Shown: positions 17,094 through 26,390, counted from the first letter of the stretch. The stretch: 64,000 nucleotides of DNA from Verrucomicrobiota bacterium (GCA_029573725.1 JAKQDQ010000178.1:186001-250000); one strand, 5' to 3'. Program-made: numbers and translations. The notes: a model not told the origin generated them from the letters alone.

Positions 17094-18071
17094 CTAAAAC
17101 AGGTTTCCGGCCAGGATGCCCAGCACGCTGAGCGGGCCCTGATCTTCCAGGCCTTCGGTCATCTTGTCCACCTTTTGCAGGGTGAGCTTGGCGTTCCGGT
17201 AAAACTCCTGTTCGTTGACCAGTTTGCCGATGGTGCCCTGGCCGTGGTTGATTTTTTCCAGAATTTCCTTCAGATTCACCATGGAGGCGGTGGTCTCGTT
17301 GTAGAGCGCCTCGTCTTTGATCAGTTTCCCAATCGTTCCCTGACCGCTGTTGACGTCGCGGATGATCTGGTTGGCGTCGCCCAGCGCGGATTTGATTTCA
17401 TCGCCGGTGGATTGCAGGTTGGAAATGGTGTTCAGCGCCGTGGTGTAAAGCGTCTCGTCAAAGATGAGCCTGCCAATGGTGCCTTTGCCCGCGGCGATCT
17501 GGGCCGAGGTGCTGCTCAGGTTGGAGATGGTCTGGGTCAGGGGCGTGCGATTGTCCTGGATGAAGCCGATGAGGGGTCCAAACAGACTGTCAATTTTGTC
17601 GCCGGTGAAGCTCTTGGTCAGGTTCTCCACGCCGGTGGCCACGTTGTCCAGTTTTTGCATGATCGCGCCCAGGTCCGGCTGTTCAACGGTGTTCAACTGG
17701 GTGCCTTCGGTCGCCAGCGGCGCGGTCTCCGAGCCGAATTGCAGGGCCACAAAATTCTGTCCCATCAGGCCGGCGAACTGGATGCGGGCGATGGTGTCCG
17801 TCTTGACCGGCGCGTTGGGATGCAGCCGCATGATGACGCGCACCTTGTTCTGTTCCGGAGCCAGGAGGATTTTTTCAACCGTGCCGACCTCCACGCCGGC
17901 CATCTTGACGCGGTCGCCCAGCTTGAGTTCCTGGACGGATTTGAACAGGGCTTCCACGCGCAGGCCCCCGCTGAATTTCTCAAAGCCGCCGAGAATGAAC
18001 ATGATGAAGAAGGCCGCCACGACGATCAGGGCGACAAACAGGCCAAGCCGGGTTTCCAGGGAGTTTTTCAT
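17094..18071 (-). CDS. mlaD: MlaD-like MCE-domain lipid-transport protein
   Basis: 325 residues: one N-terminal transmembrane helix (LGLFVALIVVAAFFIMFILGG), an MCE domain at about 35-120 (VQELKLGDRVKMAGVEVGTVEKI...AGLMGQNFVAL), then a long helical tail. In the tail, three copies of a unit G(K/Q)GTIG(K/R)L(I/V)x(D/E)ExxY occur at roughly 190-285. MCE proteins form periplasmic rings that carry phospholipid between the membranes. The tail repeats may make a tunnel or a ring-stacking surface (inference). The start overlaps the end of the ATPase gene by ATGA. Confidence 0.9.
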   Translation of the reverse strand: MKNSLETRLGLFVALIVVAAFFIMFILGGFEKFSGGLRVEALFKSVQELKLGDRVKMAGVEVGTVEKILLAPEQNKVRVIMRLHPNAPVKTDTIARIQFAGLMGQNFVALQFGSETAPLATEGTQLNTVEQPDLGAIMQKLDNVATGVENLTKSFTGDKIDSLFGPLIGFIQDNRTPLTQTISNLSSTSAQIAAGKGTIGRLIFDETLYTTALNTISNLQSTGDEIKSALGDANQIIRDVNSGQGTIGKLIKDEALYNETTASMVNLKEILEKINHGQGTIGKLVNEQEFYRNAKLTLQKVDKMTEGLEDQGPLSVLGILAGNLF

Positions 18072-18835
18072 AAGTTTGAGGGGTCCAGTTTGAAGTCGGC
18101 GTTGAGAAAGTTGCGGATGATGGGCAGCGGACTGGCCTTGATTTCCTCGGGGACGCCCAGGGCCACGATCCGCCCCTCATGCAGAATGGCGAGGCGATGC
18201 CCAATGCCAAACGCCAGGTCGCGATCATGCGAAACCACAATCGAGGTCACCCCCGTGCGCTGGTTCAACTTCCGAATCTCCTCACCCACCACGACCGAGG
18301 ACAGCGGATCAAGCTCGCTGGTCGGTTCATCATAAAGAATGAGCTGCGGCTCGCTGACGAGCGCCCGGGCGATGGCGGCGCGCTTCTTCATGCCGCCCGA
18401 CAGCTCGCCGGGCATCTTGTTTTCCGTCCCCTTCAAGCCGACGACGTCCAGCTTCTCGGTCACGATGCGGGCAATCTCCGCCGGGGGTTTCAGCCGGTGC
18501 TCCCGCAAATATAGCCCCACATTTTCCCCAACCGTCAGGGAATTCAGCAGGGCGCCGGATTGAAACACCATGGCCAGCCGGTAGCGATCCGCCACTGCGG
18601 GCGTCTGAATGGATTCGCCGTTGATCAGGATCTCCCCGGCATCCGGCTGTTCCAGGCCGATCAGGTGCCGCAGGAGGACGCTTTTGCCGCTGCCGCTCGG
18701 TCCCATGATGACAAAAATTTCCCCCGGCAGGACGTCGAGGTCAATGCCCTGAAGCACTTCCTGTGTTCCGTAATGGCGGCGCAATCCGCGCACTTGCACG
18801 GCAACGCCCGGTTGCGTGGAGGAGGTGGCGCTCAT
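18068..18835 (-). CDS. mlaF: MlaF-like ABC transporter ATPase
   Basis: 255 residues. It powers the Mla-type lipid transporter on the cytoplasmic side. Walker A is GPSGSGKS at 45-52, the signature is LSGGMKKRAAIARAL, Walker B is LILYDEPTSELDP, and the switch His is in VVSHDR. The LSGGM(K/R)KR form is typical of the MlaF/Mkl subgroup. The start at 18833-18835 overlaps the MlaE stop (ATGA), and the stop overlaps the MlaD start, so the three proteins are made together. Confidence 0.94.
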   Translation of the reverse strand: MSATSSTQPGVAVQVRGLRRHYGTQEVLQGIDLDVLPGEIFVIMGPSGSGKSVLLRHLIGLEQPDAGEILINGESIQTPAVADRYRLAMVFQSGALLNSLTVGENVGLYLREHRLKPPAEIARIVTEKLDVVGLKGTENKMPGELSGGMKKRAAIARALVSEPQLILYDEPTSELDPLSSVVVGEEIRKLNQRTGVTSIVVSHDRDLAFGIGHRLAILHEGRIVALGVPEEIKASPLPIIRNFLNADFKLDPSNL

Positions 18836-19593
18836 TTCAAAATGCCGAAGCTGCCCAGCACCACGAAGAGGCGGGTCAGGGCAAAATCCGAAATCACGAT
18901 CAACACAATCGCGTTCACCACCGCCTTGGTAACCGAGCGGCCAATGCCCCGGGGGCCCCCGCGCGTGACCAGGCCCTGGTGACAGGCCACAATGCCGACG
19001 ATCCACGCGAAGCAGAAGCCCTTGAACACACCGTGGGCCACATCCTTCAACGCCACCATGGCCTTGAGGTTTTCAAAAAATGATTGCAGCGGAATGTCAA
19101 TCTCCGCCGTCAGCCGCGCCACCACCGCGCCGCCGAGCCAGGCCACCAGAATCGAGAACGTCACCAACATGGGAAGGGCCACGGTGATGGCCACGAGGCG
19201 GGGCAGCACGAGGTAATGGATCGGGTTGATGTTCATGGTGCGCAGCGCGTCAATTTCCTGATAGACGCGCATCGAGCCGATCTCCGCCGCCATCGCCGAA
19301 CCAATGCGACCGGCGATCAAAATTGCCATCATGATGGGGGCCAGTTCGCGGGCGACGGAAAAGCCCACGATGCCGCCGACGTAATTGGCCAGCCCGCGCT
19401 CGACCATGGTGGGCCCGGTTTGCAGGGTCAGCACGCCGCCGATGAAGAAGGAGAGCACGGTGACCATCAGCAGACTGGCATTGCCGATTTCAAAGCACTG
19501 GTCCAGCACCTTGTCGCGCTGTCGCCACGTCAGGGGCAACGCGCGGAGCGTCTGCCAGAAAAGCAGCACCATTTCACCGATGTTCTGAAACAT
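18832..19593 (-). CDS. mlaE: MlaE-like lipid-transport permease
   Basis: 253 residues with about five membrane segments, for example LMVTVLSFFIGGVLTLQTG, LAPIMMAILIAGRIGSAMAAEIG (the family hallmark) and VNAIVLIVISDFALTRLFV. It forms the inner-membrane core with MlaF and MlaD. I start it at the ATG 19591-19593, which gives the usual family N terminus and a 20-base overlap with the gene upstream. An ATG at 19668 would add 25 residues that do not look conserved. Confidence 0.9.
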   Translation of the reverse strand: MFQNIGEMVLLFWQTLRALPLTWRQRDKVLDQCFEIGNASLLMVTVLSFFIGGVLTLQTGPTMVERGLANYVGGIVGFSVARELAPIMMAILIAGRIGSAMAAEIGSMRVYQEIDALRTMNINPIHYLVLPRLVAITVALPMLVTFSILVAWLGGAVVARLTAEIDIPLQSFFENLKAMVALKDVAHGVFKGFCFAWIVGIVACHQGLVTRGGPRGIGRSVTKAVVNAIVLIVISDFALTRLFVVLGSFGILK

Positions 19594-21337
19594 GCGCGGA
19601 TCGTGTTGAGGAGGCGTTGCGAGGTAGGTAAAAGAGCCGCCACCGCCGGTTCGCTCCCGTGGATTCATACTGAAAAAGACCGAAAAGGAGCGAGATTTTT
19701 TTGGTCGGCGGCGCAAAGGGCGTCACCGGTGGCAACTCCGGGCCACCGGGGGCCGCGCCGGTTGCGGACAGGCCCGCGAGGGCGGAAAGGAAATTTCCGG
19801 AGCCCGCCGGCGGCGGGGGCGGCGGCGCGGGCGCTGCGAAAACGGGCGCGGGGACGACTTCCCGGCGAAAGAGATTCCACAGGAACGACTGGGAACTCGC
19901 CCCGGTCTCCGGATTGGTCTCGGCCCGCCACAAACTCCACAACGGGGAATAATTGCGCTCGATGCTTTTGCTGGCCGGCAGGATCGGCTCCAGCGGCGCC
20001 AGCAGCTGAAGACGGGTACGGCCCTGAAAATCCCGCTGATGCGTGAACCAGGGCCAGAGATCGGTCCGGGTGCGCGCCCGCCCGGTCCCACGATTTGCTT
20101 CATGCGTGTGCGAAAACAAAAAGAAAAAGGAGCGGGTACGCCGCCGGTCCAGGTCTGCCTCCGCAGTGCGTTTGTAGGTGTACGCCGGCCAGAGATAGAA
20201 ATTGCTTTCCAAAGCCCTGGTGCGCGCCCGGCTGAACAGCGGCCAGACGCGGCGGGTGGTCTTGCCTTCGCCCCAGGCAAAGACGATCAAGGGCCACGGA
20301 CAATCCACCTCGTGATATTCCCGGGCGCGATCCTCGGTCAGGGTGAGGCCAAAGGGCGTCAGATAGCTGGTCGAATCGCGCTGCGGCGAACGCAGGCGGT
20401 GGTAGAAGGGAAAACAGAGCAGCTCCGTCGCCGGATTCGTGGTGCCGATGTCGCGATGCTGATGCTCATAAAAAGGCCAGAGGAAGAATTGTTTGTCGTG
20501 CCCGGGGATTTGCTCCACCTCGCCCCAATCGTTCGTGAGGAGCGAGATGCTTTGGTGTTCCGTGCCGAACCATGGCCAAAACTGCCAGCCGAACAGCGCA
20601 TCGCCGTACCGCAGGTGGAAGAACGGACAGAGAAAATTAAACGTCGTGACCTCCCCTTGCCGTGGTTGCAGCCAGGAGATGTCCGGAGCGGGCGACAACA
20701 CCTGATCCGAACCCGTCAGGGCGCGGCGTTTGACGGTTTTGACGTAAAGCGGCCAGAGCGCAAAATCAATTTCACTGCGGAAAAGCCGGTTTTTCAAATG
20801 ACCGTAAAAGGGAAACAGCGCCGTGTAGTTCTGGTTGGTGTCGGGCGAGCGCTGCTGGAAATAGAGCGGAAACAAGGTGAACCGATGCCGCGCCGCGTCG
20901 GCTTGCGTCTGGCCGCCCGAGAAGTTCAACAACTGGAACAATTGCCAGCGATACTCCTCGCCAAAGCGGTCGTACGTCAGCAGCGGATACGCAAAATCGT
21001 ATTCGGTGGCGTGGCCATCCACCCAGTCGGTGTAGGAAAACAACGGCGGCAGCGCCCAGGTGTGCGCGAGTTCGCCGCGATGTTCGTAGAAGAACGGACC
21101 GCCCGCCTCGGTGCGGAAACCGGACTCCAGCGTCAACGGGGAACGATCAAACCCGAAACCGGCATGGATGGGGTTCGTCTGCCCCACCGCCGGGCCCACA
21201 AGGAAAACGCCGAGCCACCGGGCGACGCGCAAAAACCCGGGCTGGCGCCAGTGACGGCCGCACCGAATGCGCCGGGAAAGCCCCCCGGCGCCGCGGGAAG
21301 AAAATTGGGTGGAGCGTTGACTTTGAAGTGCGCTCAT
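19574..21337 (-). CDS. Aromatic-repeat (WPLY/FPFY) protein of the lipid-transport operon
   Basis: 587 residues of no named family known to me. An N-terminal hydrophobic segment (LGVFLVGPAVGQ) looks like a signal peptide. Residues 70-470 contain many repeats built around short aromatic cores: FTLFPLYF, ALFPFYGH, FALWPLYV, FFLWPFYE, LLCFPFYH, RRVWPLFS, NFYLWPAY, DLWPWF. These are spaced by charged turns, as in strand-turn-strand units. The C-terminal 100 residues are Pro/Ala-rich. The alternating pattern and aromatic girdle suggest an outer-membrane or periplasmic beta structure (inference). Its place between MMPL and MlaE suggests a role in lipid export. Its end overlaps mlaE. Confidence 0.65.
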   Translation of the reverse strand: MSALQSQRSTQFSSRGAGGLSRRIRCGRHWRQPGFLRVARWLGVFLVGPAVGQTNPIHAGFGFDRSPLTLESGFRTEAGGPFFYEHRGELAHTWALPPLFSYTDWVDGHATEYDFAYPLLTYDRFGEEYRWQLFQLLNFSGGQTQADAARHRFTLFPLYFQQRSPDTNQNYTALFPFYGHLKNRLFRSEIDFALWPLYVKTVKRRALTGSDQVLSPAPDISWLQPRQGEVTTFNFLCPFFHLRYGDALFGWQFWPWFGTEHQSISLLTNDWGEVEQIPGHDKQFFLWPFYEHQHRDIGTTNPATELLCFPFYHRLRSPQRDSTSYLTPFGLTLTEDRAREYHEVDCPWPLIVFAWGEGKTTRRVWPLFSRARTRALESNFYLWPAYTYKRTAEADLDRRRTRSFFFLFSHTHEANRGTGRARTRTDLWPWFTHQRDFQGRTRLQLLAPLEPILPASKSIERNYSPLWSLWRAETNPETGASSQSFLWNLFRREVVPAPVFAAPAPPPPPPAGSGNFLSALAGLSATGAAPGGPELPPVTPFAPPTKKISLLFGLFQYESTGANRRWRLFYLPRNASSTRSAHVSEHR

Positions 21338-21387
21338 TTAGTCTGAGGGTCGCGTCGGCGTGGTCGGCGTGGAGTTGATTCTTTCAT
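21334..21387 (-). CDS. Possible 17-residue linking ORF between two operon genes
   Basis: A 17-codon frame (basic, rich in Arg and Pro) starts with an ATG overlapping the MMPL stop as ATGA and ends with a TGA overlapping the ATG of the aromatic-repeat gene as ATGA. This exact double overlap would let ribosomes pass from one gene to the next. A functional peptide is not shown; it may be only a coupling device or chance. Confidence 0.3.
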   Translation of the reverse strand: MKESTPRRPRRRDPQTK

Positions 21388-24218
21388 CTCGGTTCCTCTC
21401 GACCCAGTGGTGATTGTGCATTGTCACCACTGGGTTGATTCCTTTCCGCATGGCGTCGGAGCAACAGCGTCAGCAGCGCGGGCAGAAACGTCAATGCCAC
21501 GATCATGCAGGCGGCCACGCCGATGGCCATCACCAGGCCGAGACTGGCGATGCCGCGGTGCTTGGCCACCATCAAACTGCCGAACCCGGCGATGGTGGTC
21601 AGTCCGGACACCAGAACCGCCTTGCCCGTGCTCTTGGCGAGGATGCTGGGCGTGCGTTCCTCGGCGAAGCGGTTCAGAATGTGGATGCCGTTGGTCACCC
21701 CAATGCCCAGCACGAGCGGGAGCAACATGATGTTGGCCGGGTTTAACGCAATGTGGAAACCACCCATGACGCCGGCCAGCCACAGGCTGCCAATCGCCAC
21801 CGGCAACAAGGCCAGAATCACCGAACCCAGGCTGCGGAAATGGACCAGGATCAGCAACGCGATGGCGGCCAGTGAATAGAGCGCGGCGTGTTCGTAACTG
21901 ACCTTCAACAGGGTGATGTATTCCAACAACTGCACCGGCGTGCCGGTCACGTCCGGATCAAGGGTGCGCAGTTGGTCAACAAATTCCTTCTGGTGCGCAT
22001 GCTGCCAGACGTCTTTTTTGGGATAGATTTGCAGCAGATATTTGCGCCCCCCGGCCCCCACAAAGCGGTCGCGGATGGTTGCCGGCAAGTCGGCGATGCG
22101 CAGCCGCCCGCGAGTGTCCTGCTGCTTCAACGCCGCAAAGGTGTCACGCAAATCCTCGAACAGGGCGCGCTGATAATTTCCAAGTTTGCGGGCTGCCTGC
22201 GCCTGTTGTTCGGCGTCGCCGCGCAGCATTTCGACCCGTAGTTTCTCGATCACCCGCCCCAGGGCGACCAGGTGCCGGCTGGTTTCGGAACCGGGGTCAT
22301 TGATTTCCTGGGCCGCCAGTTTGGTGAATCCGCTCAACGCAAACAGGCTGCGGCTCAGGTCGGCCAGTTGCACCGGATGGTCATCCGGCGGCCGAAAATG
22401 CAGGGATTGCACGTCGGCCTTGATTTCGCGGATCAAATGGAGCTTGCGGGTGGCGTCGTCGGCCAGCAGGGGCGCAATGGATTCCACCCGCGCCACGGAG
22501 TCCAGCGCCTCCACCCGTTGTTGCAATGCCACCGCGTTGGTGAGGGAATCGGTGATCATGACCGCAAACAGCACCGAACGCCCCGGTTCGTTGGTCCCGG
22601 TTGCGGAAGCGGCACCGGACGTGGCGTGCAACAGTTTGTCCTGAAATTCCACCGCCGGCAGCCCTGCGCTCTGCAGATGGAGCAGATTGTAGTCAAAAAA
22701 CACTTTCGGCGCCTGGGTGGCGCCGGCCAGCGAGAGACCCACGACGACCAGGATTGTGCCGAGGGGGCGCTGCAACCAGAACTTTTCCAGATGGACAACA
22801 CGCGCCGGTTGAGGGGACTCGGTCCGGTCCAGCACATTTTGCCGCCCTCGCAACAACCACACGGGCAACAGAGTGGTCATGGGCACTAGGCACACCAGCA
22901 GACCGCCGCCGCAGATGATGCCCATCTCCTGGATGCCGCGAAAATCCGTGAACGCCATGGCCAGAAACGCGCCGGCGGTGGTCAGCGCTCCGGTGAAAAT
23001 CCCCTGTCCGGTAAAGACCAGCGCCAGCGTGATGGCTTCCTCCTGCGCCCGGCCGCGCCGCAATTCCTCCTCATAGCGCGTGACCAGATGCACACCGAAA
23101 TCAATCGCCAGCCCGATGAGGATCGGCACGAACGTAATGGTGAGGATGTTCAAGTGGCCAATGACGAGCGTGGTGAAACCCAGGGTGTAGCCGATGCCCA
23201 CAATCAAACACGCCGTGGCCTTGAGCGGCCGGCCGGTCTGGTGATACCCGTAGATGAAGATCAACGCGCAGATAACAAGCGAAATCAGACTGGCCAGCGT
23301 GGTGTCCTGTTGCGATTGCCGCAGCTCGTCCAGTTCCAGCACCGACTCGCCGGTAAGCCCGACATTGACCCCGGGCACCTCGAACTGGGTTTCCGCGATC
23401 AACTGCCGCATGCGCCGGATGGCTTCGTGGTTCCAATCGCCGCGCAGTGGTTGCGCCGTGAGCAGATAGATCTGGCCCCCCGCGTAGGTGAGGTAAATGC
23501 TCTGCTCCGCCTCCGCGCTGGCGTCGAAGAGCGCAAACACGCCCGGGGACGGCGGCACACCGGCGCGCTGCAATGACGCCGTGGCTTGCGCGAGGATGCG
23601 CTGCAGGGCCGGCAACGCCCCGACCAGCGCGTCATTTTCCGCGCTGGCCTCCGGCCGGGCGTTGGCGAATCGCCGGTTGATCAGGTTGATGAGGGAAACC
23701 AGATTCGAGGTCTGCGTAAACGGCTGGATGAGCGGACGGTAGGCCTCGAGCGTCTTTTGCAGTTCCACCAGCTTGTCCTCGGAAACAAACAGCAGCGCTT
23801 TGCTGCCCAACATCTTCAAGTCGCCCTTGTAGAAAATCCGCGTGTAGAGGTTGGTTTCCTGGCCGGCCGGAACGCCCGGCCGGTCCGGCACGACGATTCT
23901 CGCCGCCTCCACCCTGGCCCCCAAGCGCTCAATGAATTGGCGGTTTTTCTCGGGATTATCGCTTTCGACGATCACCGCCAGATCGTCCTGTACGGCGAAG
24001 TCCTTTTTATATTGAAGAAAGTTGTGATGATACCGCTTGTTCGCACCCACCAGGGTGCTGCGGTTGGTGTCAAACTGGAGGTGGGTGGCCGTGTAATAGC
24101 CGCAGGCCACAAACAGGATCAATTGTGGAATGACCACCCAACGGGGACGTTGAATCACCCAGCGCGCCCAGCCCGTTAAAAACCGGGCGAACAACGTCTC
24201 GGGAGCGGGGGAATTCAT
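21384..24218 (-). CDS. MMPL/RND-family lipid exporter
   Basis: 944 residues with two similar halves, each with one leading membrane helix, a large periplasmic domain and a five-helix sterol-sensing-like bundle. The N-terminal helix is VVIPQLILFVACGYYT. Bundles contain LTITFVPILIGLAIDFGVHLVTRYEE and IMLLPLVLGIGVTNGIHILNRF, matching MMPL permeases of the hopanoid-transporter (HpnN) type. It probably uses the proton gradient to move a hydrophobic lipid across the inner membrane. It heads the operon leading to the aromatic-repeat gene and mlaEFD. The end of the coding region carries a perfect inverted repeat. Confidence 0.85.
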   Translation of the reverse strand: MNSPAPETLFARFLTGWARWVIQRPRWVVIPQLILFVACGYYTATHLQFDTNRSTLVGANKRYHHNFLQYKKDFAVQDDLAVIVESDNPEKNRQFIERLGARVEAARIVVPDRPGVPAGQETNLYTRIFYKGDLKMLGSKALLFVSEDKLVELQKTLEAYRPLIQPFTQTSNLVSLINLINRRFANARPEASAENDALVGALPALQRILAQATASLQRAGVPPSPGVFALFDASAEAEQSIYLTYAGGQIYLLTAQPLRGDWNHEAIRRMRQLIAETQFEVPGVNVGLTGESVLELDELRQSQQDTTLASLISLVICALIFIYGYHQTGRPLKATACLIVGIGYTLGFTTLVIGHLNILTITFVPILIGLAIDFGVHLVTRYEEELRRGRAQEEAITLALVFTGQGIFTGALTTAGAFLAMAFTDFRGIQEMGIICGGGLLVCLVPMTTLLPVWLLRGRQNVLDRTESPQPARVVHLEKFWLQRPLGTILVVVGLSLAGATQAPKVFFDYNLLHLQSAGLPAVEFQDKLLHATSGAASATGTNEPGRSVLFAVMITDSLTNAVALQQRVEALDSVARVESIAPLLADDATRKLHLIREIKADVQSLHFRPPDDHPVQLADLSRSLFALSGFTKLAAQEINDPGSETSRHLVALGRVIEKLRVEMLRGDAEQQAQAARKLGNYQRALFEDLRDTFAALKQQDTRGRLRIADLPATIRDRFVGAGGRKYLLQIYPKKDVWQHAHQKEFVDQLRTLDPDVTGTPVQLLEYITLLKVSYEHAALYSLAAIALLILVHFRSLGSVILALLPVAIGSLWLAGVMGGFHIALNPANIMLLPLVLGIGVTNGIHILNRFAEERTPSILAKSTGKAVLVSGLTTIAGFGSLMVAKHRGIASLGLVMAIGVAACMIVALTFLPALLTLLLRRHAERNQPSGDNAQSPLGREEPR
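21402..21435. repeat. 12-bp perfect inverted repeat at the 3' end of the MMPL gene
   Basis: ACCCAGTGGTGA at 21402-21413 and TCACCACTGGGT at 21424-21435, separated by ten bases. It lies within the last codons of the MMPL gene. In RNA it would form a strong hairpin just before the stop codon, with no U-run after it, so an attenuator or RNA-stabilising role fits better than a terminator. Confidence 0.7.
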
Positions 24219-24236
24219 GCCGGCACGGCGGACGGA

Positions 24237-24581
24237 TCATGCGGGCGCGTTCGCTTCCACCACGGCGGCCGTGCCGTAGCAGATGACCTCGGTGATGCCC
24301 GATCCGATTTCCGTCGCGTCGTAGCGCACTCCCAGCACGGCATTGGCGCCAAGAGCCCCGGCATGCGCGAGCATCAGATTGAACGCCTCCTCGCGCGTCC
24401 GCTCGCACAGATCGGTGTAAATGGTGATGTTGCCGCCGAACAGGGTTTGAATGCTGGCGCCGAAATTCCCAATCACCGAACGCGAGCGCACCACGACGCC
24501 GCGCACGACACCCAGCGATTTGGTGGTCCGGAAACCCGGCAATTCGAACGCCGTCGTGGTCAATGGATGGGTTTGGTTCAT
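24237..24581 (-). CDS. YbjQ/UPF0145 heavy-metal-binding-domain protein
   Basis: 114 residues, full length for the family. The pattern [66 protein letters not shown] and [10 protein letters not shown] matches YbjQ-like proteins, which form pentameric beta-sandwich rings of unknown function. It precedes the MMPL gene by only 18 bases on the same strand, so it may be the first gene of the lipid-export operon. Confidence 0.9.
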   Translation of the reverse strand: MNQTHPLTTTAFELPGFRTTKSLGVVRGVVVRSRSVIGNFGASIQTLFGGNITIYTDLCERTREEAFNLMLAHAGALGANAVLGVRYDATEIGSGITEVICYGTAAVVEANAPA

Positions 24582-24704
24582 GGCCGTGCTGATTCAACAC
24601 GAGTTGTGCCCGCAGCGAAAGAATCTTTTGCAAGCCGACACCGCCGCAGTCTGCACACCCTGATTTCGTCTGGAACCGCGCGGTGTGTCGCAATATTCGC
24701 GCGA

Positions 24705-26261
24705 CTATTTGAGGGGTTGCGGATCACGCCAGACGTGGCCCGCCTGCGCCAGAAGTTCTTCCGCGGCAATCGGCCCCCAGGTGCCGGCGGCGTAAAATTC
24801 GCGGTTCGACAACGGTTTGCCCTCCCAGTTCCGGCGGATGGAGTCCACGATCTGCCAGGCCGCCTCCACCTCGTCGCGGCGGATGAACAGCGTGGCATCG
24901 CCGGCGATTGCCTCCAAAAGCAGCCGTTCGTACGCCTCCGGCGTGTAGGCGCCAAATTCCGAATCATAGCTGAAGTGCATGCGAACGGGACGCGCCCCGA
25001 CGCGTGGGCCGGGAATTTTGCCGTTGAACCGCAAGGTGATGCCTTCATTGGGCTGCAATCGCAGGGTGAGGGAGTTTGGGTCCAGCCGCCCGTTGCTGGC
25101 GGCGGAGAACAATACGTTGGGCGTGGGCCGGAACTGTATCCGTACCTCGCTTGCCCCCAGCGGCAGACATTTGCCGGTGCGCAGATAAAACGGCACTCCG
25201 CTCCAGCGCCAATTATCAATGAACAGCTTGGCGGCCACGTAGGTTTCCACGTTGGAATCCGGTCTTACCTTGGCCTCCTGCCGATAGCCCACCTGCGGCT
25301 TCCCTTCCACCACGCCGGCAAAATACTGGCCGCGCACCACCTGCCGGGCGACGCTTTCCGGCGTAAATGGTCGGATGGATTTGAGGAGTTTGACTTTTTC
25401 ATCGCGGATGGCCTCGGCTTCCAACGAGACGGGGGGCTCCATCGTCGCCAGGGACAGCACCTGCAGCATGTGGTTCTGCAACATGTCCCGCATGGCGCCC
25501 GCTTCCTCATAGTAACCGCCACGGCTGCCCACCGCGTGCTGTTCGCTGACGGTAATCTGCACATGGTCCACGGAATCCCGGCTCCAAAGCCGTTCAAAGA
25601 TGGAATTGGAAAACCGGAACATCAGAATGTTCTGCACCGTTTCCTTGCCCAGATAGTGATCAATGCGGAAAACCTGCGACTCGTGGGCATAACGGGTCAA
25701 TTCATTATTCAGCGCATGAGCCGAAGCTAGGTCGTGGCCAAAGGGCTTTTCCACGACAATCCGCTGCCAGCCGCCCGGTTCGGGTGGCTTGAGCATGCCC
25801 GTTTGATGCAGATTTTCCACGGCTTCACCGAACTGGCTTGGCGAAATGGCGAGGTAAAAGAGGAGGTTGTTGCGCAGTTCCGCCGGCTGGAAGGAAGCCA
25901 GCTGCCGTTCAAGTTTCTCGTAGGCGCTCCGGTCGGTCAAATCGCCCCGACAATAGGAGATGTGTCCGGCGAACTGCTCCCAGACCGCGTCCTCCACCGG
26001 TTTGGTGCGGGAAAAGACGTCGAGCGCCTCCCGCAGCTCGGCCCGAAAGGAGGCATCGGACTTCTCCCGTCGCGCGAAACCGACGATCCGGAAAGCCGCC
26101 GGCAACTGGTGTTCCTTGTACAAATGATAAAAGGCGGGGATGAGCTTGCGCGCGGTCAAATCGCCACTGGCACCAAAAATGACGATGGAACACGGATCCA
26201 CGACTTTGCGCTGGCTGTCGAGACGGTTGGCGCTGGGATCCTCCAAATCAACACTATTCAC
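24705..26261 (-). CDS. zwf: Glucose-6-phosphate 1-dehydrogenase
   Basis: 518 residues. It oxidises glucose 6-phosphate to 6-phosphogluconolactone with NADP, the first step of the oxidative pentose-phosphate pathway. The nucleotide-binding motif is IFGASGDLTARK, and the active site is FRIDHYLGKETVQN. EKPFGHDLASA and the C-terminal fold are typical. The start is uncertain: I used the GTG at 26259-26261, which leaves about 25 residues before the nucleotide motif. An in-frame TTG at 26312 would add 17 unusual residues and run closer to the promoter of the divergent gene. No gnd or pgl gene is near. Confidence 0.93.
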   Translation of the reverse strand: MNSVDLEDPSANRLDSQRKVVDPCSIVIFGASGDLTARKLIPAFYHLYKEHQLPAAFRIVGFARREKSDASFRAELREALDVFSRTKPVEDAVWEQFAGHISYCRGDLTDRSAYEKLERQLASFQPAELRNNLLFYLAISPSQFGEAVENLHQTGMLKPPEPGGWQRIVVEKPFGHDLASAHALNNELTRYAHESQVFRIDHYLGKETVQNILMFRFSNSIFERLWSRDSVDHVQITVSEQHAVGSRGGYYEEAGAMRDMLQNHMLQVLSLATMEPPVSLEAEAIRDEKVKLLKSIRPFTPESVARQVVRGQYFAGVVEGKPQVGYRQEAKVRPDSNVETYVAAKLFIDNWRWSGVPFYLRTGKCLPLGASEVRIQFRPTPNVLFSAASNGRLDPNSLTLRLQPNEGITLRFNGKIPGPRVGARPVRMHFSYDSEFGAYTPEAYERLLLEAIAGDATLFIRRDEVEAAWQIVDSIRRNWEGKPLSNREFYAAGTWGPIAAEELLAQAGHVWRDPQPLK

Positions 26262-26330
26262 AGACTGCAAGCATGCGCGATGCGTCGGCCAAAGACAATT
26301 CCAGAGGTGCAAACTTTAATAAACCGGCAA

Positions 26331-26360
26331 TTGACAGTTTTGACGATTCCCCCCTAGACT
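26331..26360 (+). promoter_or_regulatory. Sigma-70-type promoter for the coiled-coil gene
   Basis: TTGACA (-35) at 26331-26336 and TAGACT (-10) at 26355-26360, spacing 18. It lies 30 bases upstream of the start codon at 26391 and is divergent from zwf. Confidence 0.6.
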
Positions 26361-26390
26361 GGGGCACATAGTCGAAACGAACGGAACAAT

